Shown here piece by piece: positions 50,053 through 52,856 of a stretch of 52,856 nucleotides of DNA; position 1 is the stretch's first letter, and each line of letters opens with the position of its first letter. Both the position numbers and the translations under genes were made by a program. Below the pieces are notes generated by a model that searched no databases, was not told where the DNA came from, and was given only the letters and a program-made list of their open reading frames with translations. The DNA is from Bacteroidales bacterium (GTDB lineage Bacteria > Bacteroidota > Bacteroidia > Bacteroidales > F082), in NCBI GenBank assembly GCA_017553625.1, contig JAFZKP010000011.1:1-52856 (forward strand), in the 5' to 3' direction.

Positions 50053-50595
50053 TTACGCCTTTTTCACGTTGTCTTTACCAACCTTAACTGCTTCCATGTT
50101 CAACGGAATCAGCTTGTGAGCACGCTCCGGCAAGCTGTGGCGAAGACCCTCTTCAACATTCTTGTCGTCGATGATTGGACGAAGCTTCAAGAATGCGCCG
50201 AGGATAATCATGTTGAACACTTTGCTGTTACCCATGTCTGATGCCAACTGTGCACCTTCGATGGTGTAGATGTTGATGTCCTTACGGGTAGGCTTCTTTG
50301 TGATGCCGTTCGGATCATAGAGAAGATATCCGCCAGGTTTTACTTTCGATTCGAACTTGTCGAGTGACTGCTGGTTCAAAATCACTGCTGTGTCGAATGC
50401 GTTGATGATAGGAGAGCACACGCGTTCATCGCTGACGATGACAGTCACGTTGGCGGTACCACCACGCATCTCAGGACCGTATGATGGCATCCAGCTCACT
50501 TCTTTGCCTTCCATGATGCCGCTATATGCAAGGATCTTACCCATTGATAAGACACCCTGTCCGCCGAATCCGGCAATAATAATTTCTTCTGTCAT
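50053..50595 (-). CDS. korC: 2-oxoacid:ferredoxin oxidoreductase, gamma subunit
   Basis: 180 residues, gamma domain of the four-subunit oxidoreductase. Begins MTEEIIIAGFGGQGVLSMGKILAYSG with the glycine-rich GFGGQG loop, then PSYGPEMRGGTANVTV, typical for this subunit. It is the last gene of an operon in the order delta-alpha-beta-gamma, 17 bp after the beta gene. The complex oxidatively decarboxylates 2-oxoglutarate or branched-chain 2-oxoacids to acyl-CoA with reduction of ferredoxin, or runs in reverse. Confidence 0.92.
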   Translation of the reverse strand: MTEEIIIAGFGGQGVLSMGKILAYSGIMEGKEVSWMPSYGPEMRGGTANVTVIVSDERVCSPIINAFDTAVILNQQSLDKFESKVKPGGYLLYDPNGITKKPTRKDINIYTIEGAQLASDMGNSKVFNMIILGAFLKLRPIIDDKNVEEGLRHSLPERAHKLIPLNMEAVKVGKDNVKKA

Positions 50596-50612
50596 TGCTT
50601 TAATTTTTTAAA

Positions 50613-51428
50613 TTATTTTTCAACGAGCTTTCCATCGACTTTGATATCGCCAAGCGGATATTCAGGAAGCATGTTCTCAACCAACCATTTGTTAGCTGCG
50701 ACTGGTTCCATCTTCCAGTTGGAGTTGCAGTTCGATACGATTTCGACGAAGTTGACGCCGCTCTTTCCGTTAATCTGATTTTCAAAAGCCTTCTTGATAG
50801 CTTTCTTGGCGTTACGTACGTGTGCAGGATCATAAACAGCCTGACGTGTCACGTATTTTGTGCCAGGAAGACGTGCGATCAGTTCGGTGATGTGGAGTGG
50901 ATAACCGTTGTTCGGGATACCGTCGAAGCCAGCGCCTGCAGGTAATGTAGCCTTACGTCCGTAAGGTGTTGTTGCAGTCTTCATGCCTTCGAGTGTGGTA
51001 GGTGCCATCTGGCCGCCTGTCATACCATAGATACCGTTGTTCACGAAGATCATGGTGATGTTCTCGCCACGGTTGCATGTGTGGATTGTCTCGCAAGTAC
51101 CGATAGCTGCCAAGTCACCGTCGCCCTGATAGGAGAACACGACTTTGTCAGGCCATACACGTTTGATACCTGTCGCGACCGCCGGTGCGCGGCCGTGTGC
51201 TGCCTCGGCGAAGTCAACGTCGAAGTAGTCGTATGCCATAACGGCGCAACCTACTGGAGAAACGCCGATGGTTTTGTCGCCAACGCCAAGTTCTTCAAGA
51301 ACTTCAGCGATGATACGGTGGACAGTGCCGTGACCGCAGCCTGGGCAATAGTGGAAAGGCTTGTTGGTCAATAACTTAGATTTCTGATATACTAAGTTTT
51401 CAGGTTTGATAATATCTTGTACTGTCAT
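50613..51428 (-). CDS. korB: 2-oxoacid:ferredoxin oxidoreductase, beta (TPP-binding) subunit
   Basis: 271 residues. Thiamine-diphosphate-binding subunit: CPGCGHGTVHRII near the N-terminus and the TPP/Mg motif GDGDLAAIGTCETIHTC followed by NNGIYGMTGGQMAPTT. The N-terminal Cys pair may bind an iron-sulfur cluster. Positioned 4 bp after the alpha gene. Together with the neighbours it produces reduced ferredoxin for anaerobic metabolism or amino-acid biosynthesis. Confidence 0.93.
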   Translation of the reverse strand: MTVQDIIKPENLVYQKSKLLTNKPFHYCPGCGHGTVHRIIAEVLEELGVGDKTIGVSPVGCAVMAYDYFDVDFAEAAHGRAPAVATGIKRVWPDKVVFSYQGDGDLAAIGTCETIHTCNRGENITMIFVNNGIYGMTGGQMAPTTLEGMKTATTPYGRKATLPAGAGFDGIPNNGYPLHITELIARLPGTKYVTRQAVYDPAHVRNAKKAIKKAFENQINGKSGVNFVEIVSNCNSNWKMEPVAANKWLVENMLPEYPLGDIKVDGKLVEK

Positions 51429-51432
51429 TTTC

Positions 51433-52518
51433 TTATTCTCCTATAATTTGTTTCTTCATAGCTTCGAGAACTTCCTCTGGTGTGTGGATGATACCACCGA
51501 CGCGGCCGAAGTGCTCAGCCTTGACACGACCGTTGCAAGCCAAACGAACGTCTTCGATCATCTGACCGCAGCTTAACTCTACTGATAAGAATCCCTTGAC
51601 GCCTTTCTTGATGAGAGCGTCGATAGCCTTTGTTGGGTAAGGCCAGAGGGTGATAGGACGGAGCAAACCGACTTTCAATCCTGCCTCGCGGCCAAGCTGC
51701 ACTGACTTCTGAGCGATACGTGCGCTTGAGCCGTAAGCTACGAATACGTATTCTGCATCGTCGCAGTTGATCATTTCGTAACGGACTTCTTTCTCTTCTA
51801 TCTCTTTGTATTTCTTCTGGAGATGGATGTTGTGCTCTTCCATCTTTGCTGAGTCGAGGTCCAAAGAGGTGATGATGCGGTGTTGTGTGCCGTTCTTGCG
51901 GCCGTTGATAGCCCAAGGATATTTAGCCTTGATTTCCTCGTCGGTCATACGTGGCTTCTGATCCGGAAGGACGACCTTCTCCATCATCTGGCCGATAGCA
52001 CCGTCAGAGAGGATACATGCTGCCATACGATATTTGAATGCCAAGTCGAAGCCGAGTGCCACGAAGTCGCACATCTCCTGCACTGATGCCGGAGCGAGTA
52101 CGAGGTTACGGTAGTCACCATTGCCACCGCCTTTGGTGTTCTGGAAATAGTCGGCCTGTGATGGCTGGATTGTACCAAGACCCGGGCCGCCGCGGACGAC
52201 GTCAGCGAAGACGCAAGGAATCTCAGCGCCTGCGATGTATGCCAGACCTTCCTGTTTCAAGCACACTCCAGGGCTTGATGATGAGGTCATGACGCGCTTG
52301 CCTGATGCGCCAGCTCCGTAAACCATGTTGATGGCTGCCAATTCACTTTCAGCTTGAAGAACGACCATACCGGTACGTTCATAAGGGTTCTGTTCCGACA
52401 GATACTCGATCACCTCTGACTGAGGGGTGATAGGATATCCGAAATAAGCATCAGCGCCGTAGCGGATGGCGGCTTCTGCCAATGCTTCGTTACCCTTCAT
52501 CAGTTTTAATTCTCCCAT
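51433..52518 (-). CDS. vorB: 2-oxoacid:ferredoxin oxidoreductase, alpha subunit (VorB/KorA type)
   Basis: 361 residues. Begins with MGELKLMKGNEALAEAAIRY and GYPITPQSEVIEYLSE, the pyrimidine-binding start of the alpha subunit, with VMTSSSSPGVCLKQEGLAYI and the C-terminal GLLRPITLWPYP. The annotation commonly given to this Bacteroidetes subunit is VorB (3-methyl-2-oxobutanoate), while 2-oxoglutarate is equally possible from sequence. It lies 35 bp after the ferredoxin-like subunit. Confidence 0.9.
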   Translation of the reverse strand: MGELKLMKGNEALAEAAIRYGADAYFGYPITPQSEVIEYLSEQNPYERTGMVVLQAESELAAINMVYGAGASGKRVMTSSSSPGVCLKQEGLAYIAGAEIPCVFADVVRGGPGLGTIQPSQADYFQNTKGGGNGDYRNLVLAPASVQEMCDFVALGFDLAFKYRMAACILSDGAIGQMMEKVVLPDQKPRMTDEEIKAKYPWAINGRKNGTQHRIITSLDLDSAKMEEHNIHLQKKYKEIEEKEVRYEMINCDDAEYVFVAYGSSARIAQKSVQLGREAGLKVGLLRPITLWPYPTKAIDALIKKGVKGFLSVELSCGQMIEDVRLACNGRVKAEHFGRVGGIIHTPEEVLEAMKKQIIGE

Positions 52519-52553
52519 TATGATAAATTTTTAAATGTTTGACAATGATTTGA

Positions 52554-52778
52554 TTACAGTTTTGCCTTGTAAACGGAGATCACTCCATCAGGACATACGA
52601 TGCCGCAGCTTGCGCAGCCAATGCACTTGTCAGGTTCCGCCATGTAAGCGTAGTTGTAACCTTTTCCATTAACTTCTTTTGCCAGACTGATGACACCCAT
52701 TGGGCAGTTCACGACGCACACGCCGCAACCCTTACAACGTTCAGTATCAACAGAAATAGCTCCTTTGAAACTTGCCAT
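52554..52778 (-). CDS. korD: 2-oxoacid:ferredoxin oxidoreductase, delta (2x[4Fe-4S]) subunit
   Basis: 74 residues with two CxxCxxCxxxCP clusters, CKGCGVCVVNCP and CIGCASCGIVCP, binding two [4Fe-4S] centres that pass electrons to external ferredoxin. It is the first gene of the operon; a -7 element is at 52846-52854. Fe-S ligands are all present. Confidence 0.93.
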   Translation of the reverse strand: MASFKGAISVDTERCKGCGVCVVNCPMGVISLAKEVNGKGYNYAYMAEPDKCIGCASCGIVCPDGVISVYKAKL

Positions 52779-52845
52779 AATTTTAATTTTTTAGTTGATA
52801 TTATGATGAAATTTTACTCTTTTCAATCTTGCCATTAAAAAACGT

Positions 52846-52854
52846 ACAAAATTA
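52846..52854 (-). promoter_or_regulatory. Promoter -7 element for the oxidoreductase operon
   Basis: Minus-strand TAATTTTGT at the right edge of the window, about 70 bp before the korD start. Confidence 0.6.
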
Positions 52855-52856
52855 CG

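Overview
The window looks like a chromosomal segment of an anaerobic, probably gut-associated Bacteroidales bacterium, possibly uncultured. The evidence is as follows. Most transcription units are preceded by the Bacteroidetes -7 element TAnnTTTG(C). There is a PorT-like outer-membrane protein of the type IX secretion family, a K+-dependent membrane pyrophosphatase, a four-subunit 2-oxoacid:ferredoxin oxidoreductase, DUF4230 proteins, three AAA_14/DUF4143 ATPases and no sign of aerobic respiration.

Layout. 1-2400: housekeeping genes (rpsF start, wecB, radC, rpsT). 2470-6500: an accessory patch with a DUF4143 ATPase behind phased repeats, a zinc-ribbon membrane protein, two DUF4230 proteins, a structured RNA and a decayed MntA-HepT toxin-antitoxin pair. 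6600-28000: mostly core genes, including two tRNA methylthiotransferases, lplA, two tRNA-Glu, porT, an RfaE1-type sugar kinase, an aminotransferase, lpxD, lpxC, folA, thyA, a nucleoside permease, hppA, two tandem acyl-CoA synthetases and a two-gene chromate transporter. 28000-50000: accessory, with an antitoxin beside a gutted PIN toxin, an ABC-F ATPase, a Ser/Thr kinase cluster, two more DUF4143 ATPases, a DUF1016/YhcG nuclease, a nine-gene uncharacterised operon (38505-44517), a Fic protein and two surface proteins. 50050-52780: the oxidoreductase operon.

The most interesting part is 38150-44520. Nine same-strand, closely spaced genes encode three proteins built from a duplicated motif of about 45 residues, a GIY-YIG nuclease, a KAP P-loop NTPase, a small membrane protein, a mini beta-propeller-like protein and two unknowns. 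A C-terminal domain is shared between one duplicated-motif protein and the KAP NTPase, which ties the genes together. Upstream lies a roughly 220-nt leader with its own promoter and a clear antiterminator/terminator choice: one strand can pair with an upstream or a near-identical downstream segment, and the downstream one is followed by seven T. The first 117 nt of the leader are duplicated, with stem-preserving changes, 1.5 kb upstream. The operon also has a promoter containing 10-bp direct repeats that recurs at three other loci. I read this as a candidate immune or stress-response cassette under RNA-level control. Its function is inference.

Other recurring themes: each of the three DUF4143 ATPase genes has its own unrelated set of direct repeats at the promoter; toxin genes have lost their core while the partner gene mostly remains; and four genes take their TAG stop codon from the edge of a dispersed palindromic repeat.
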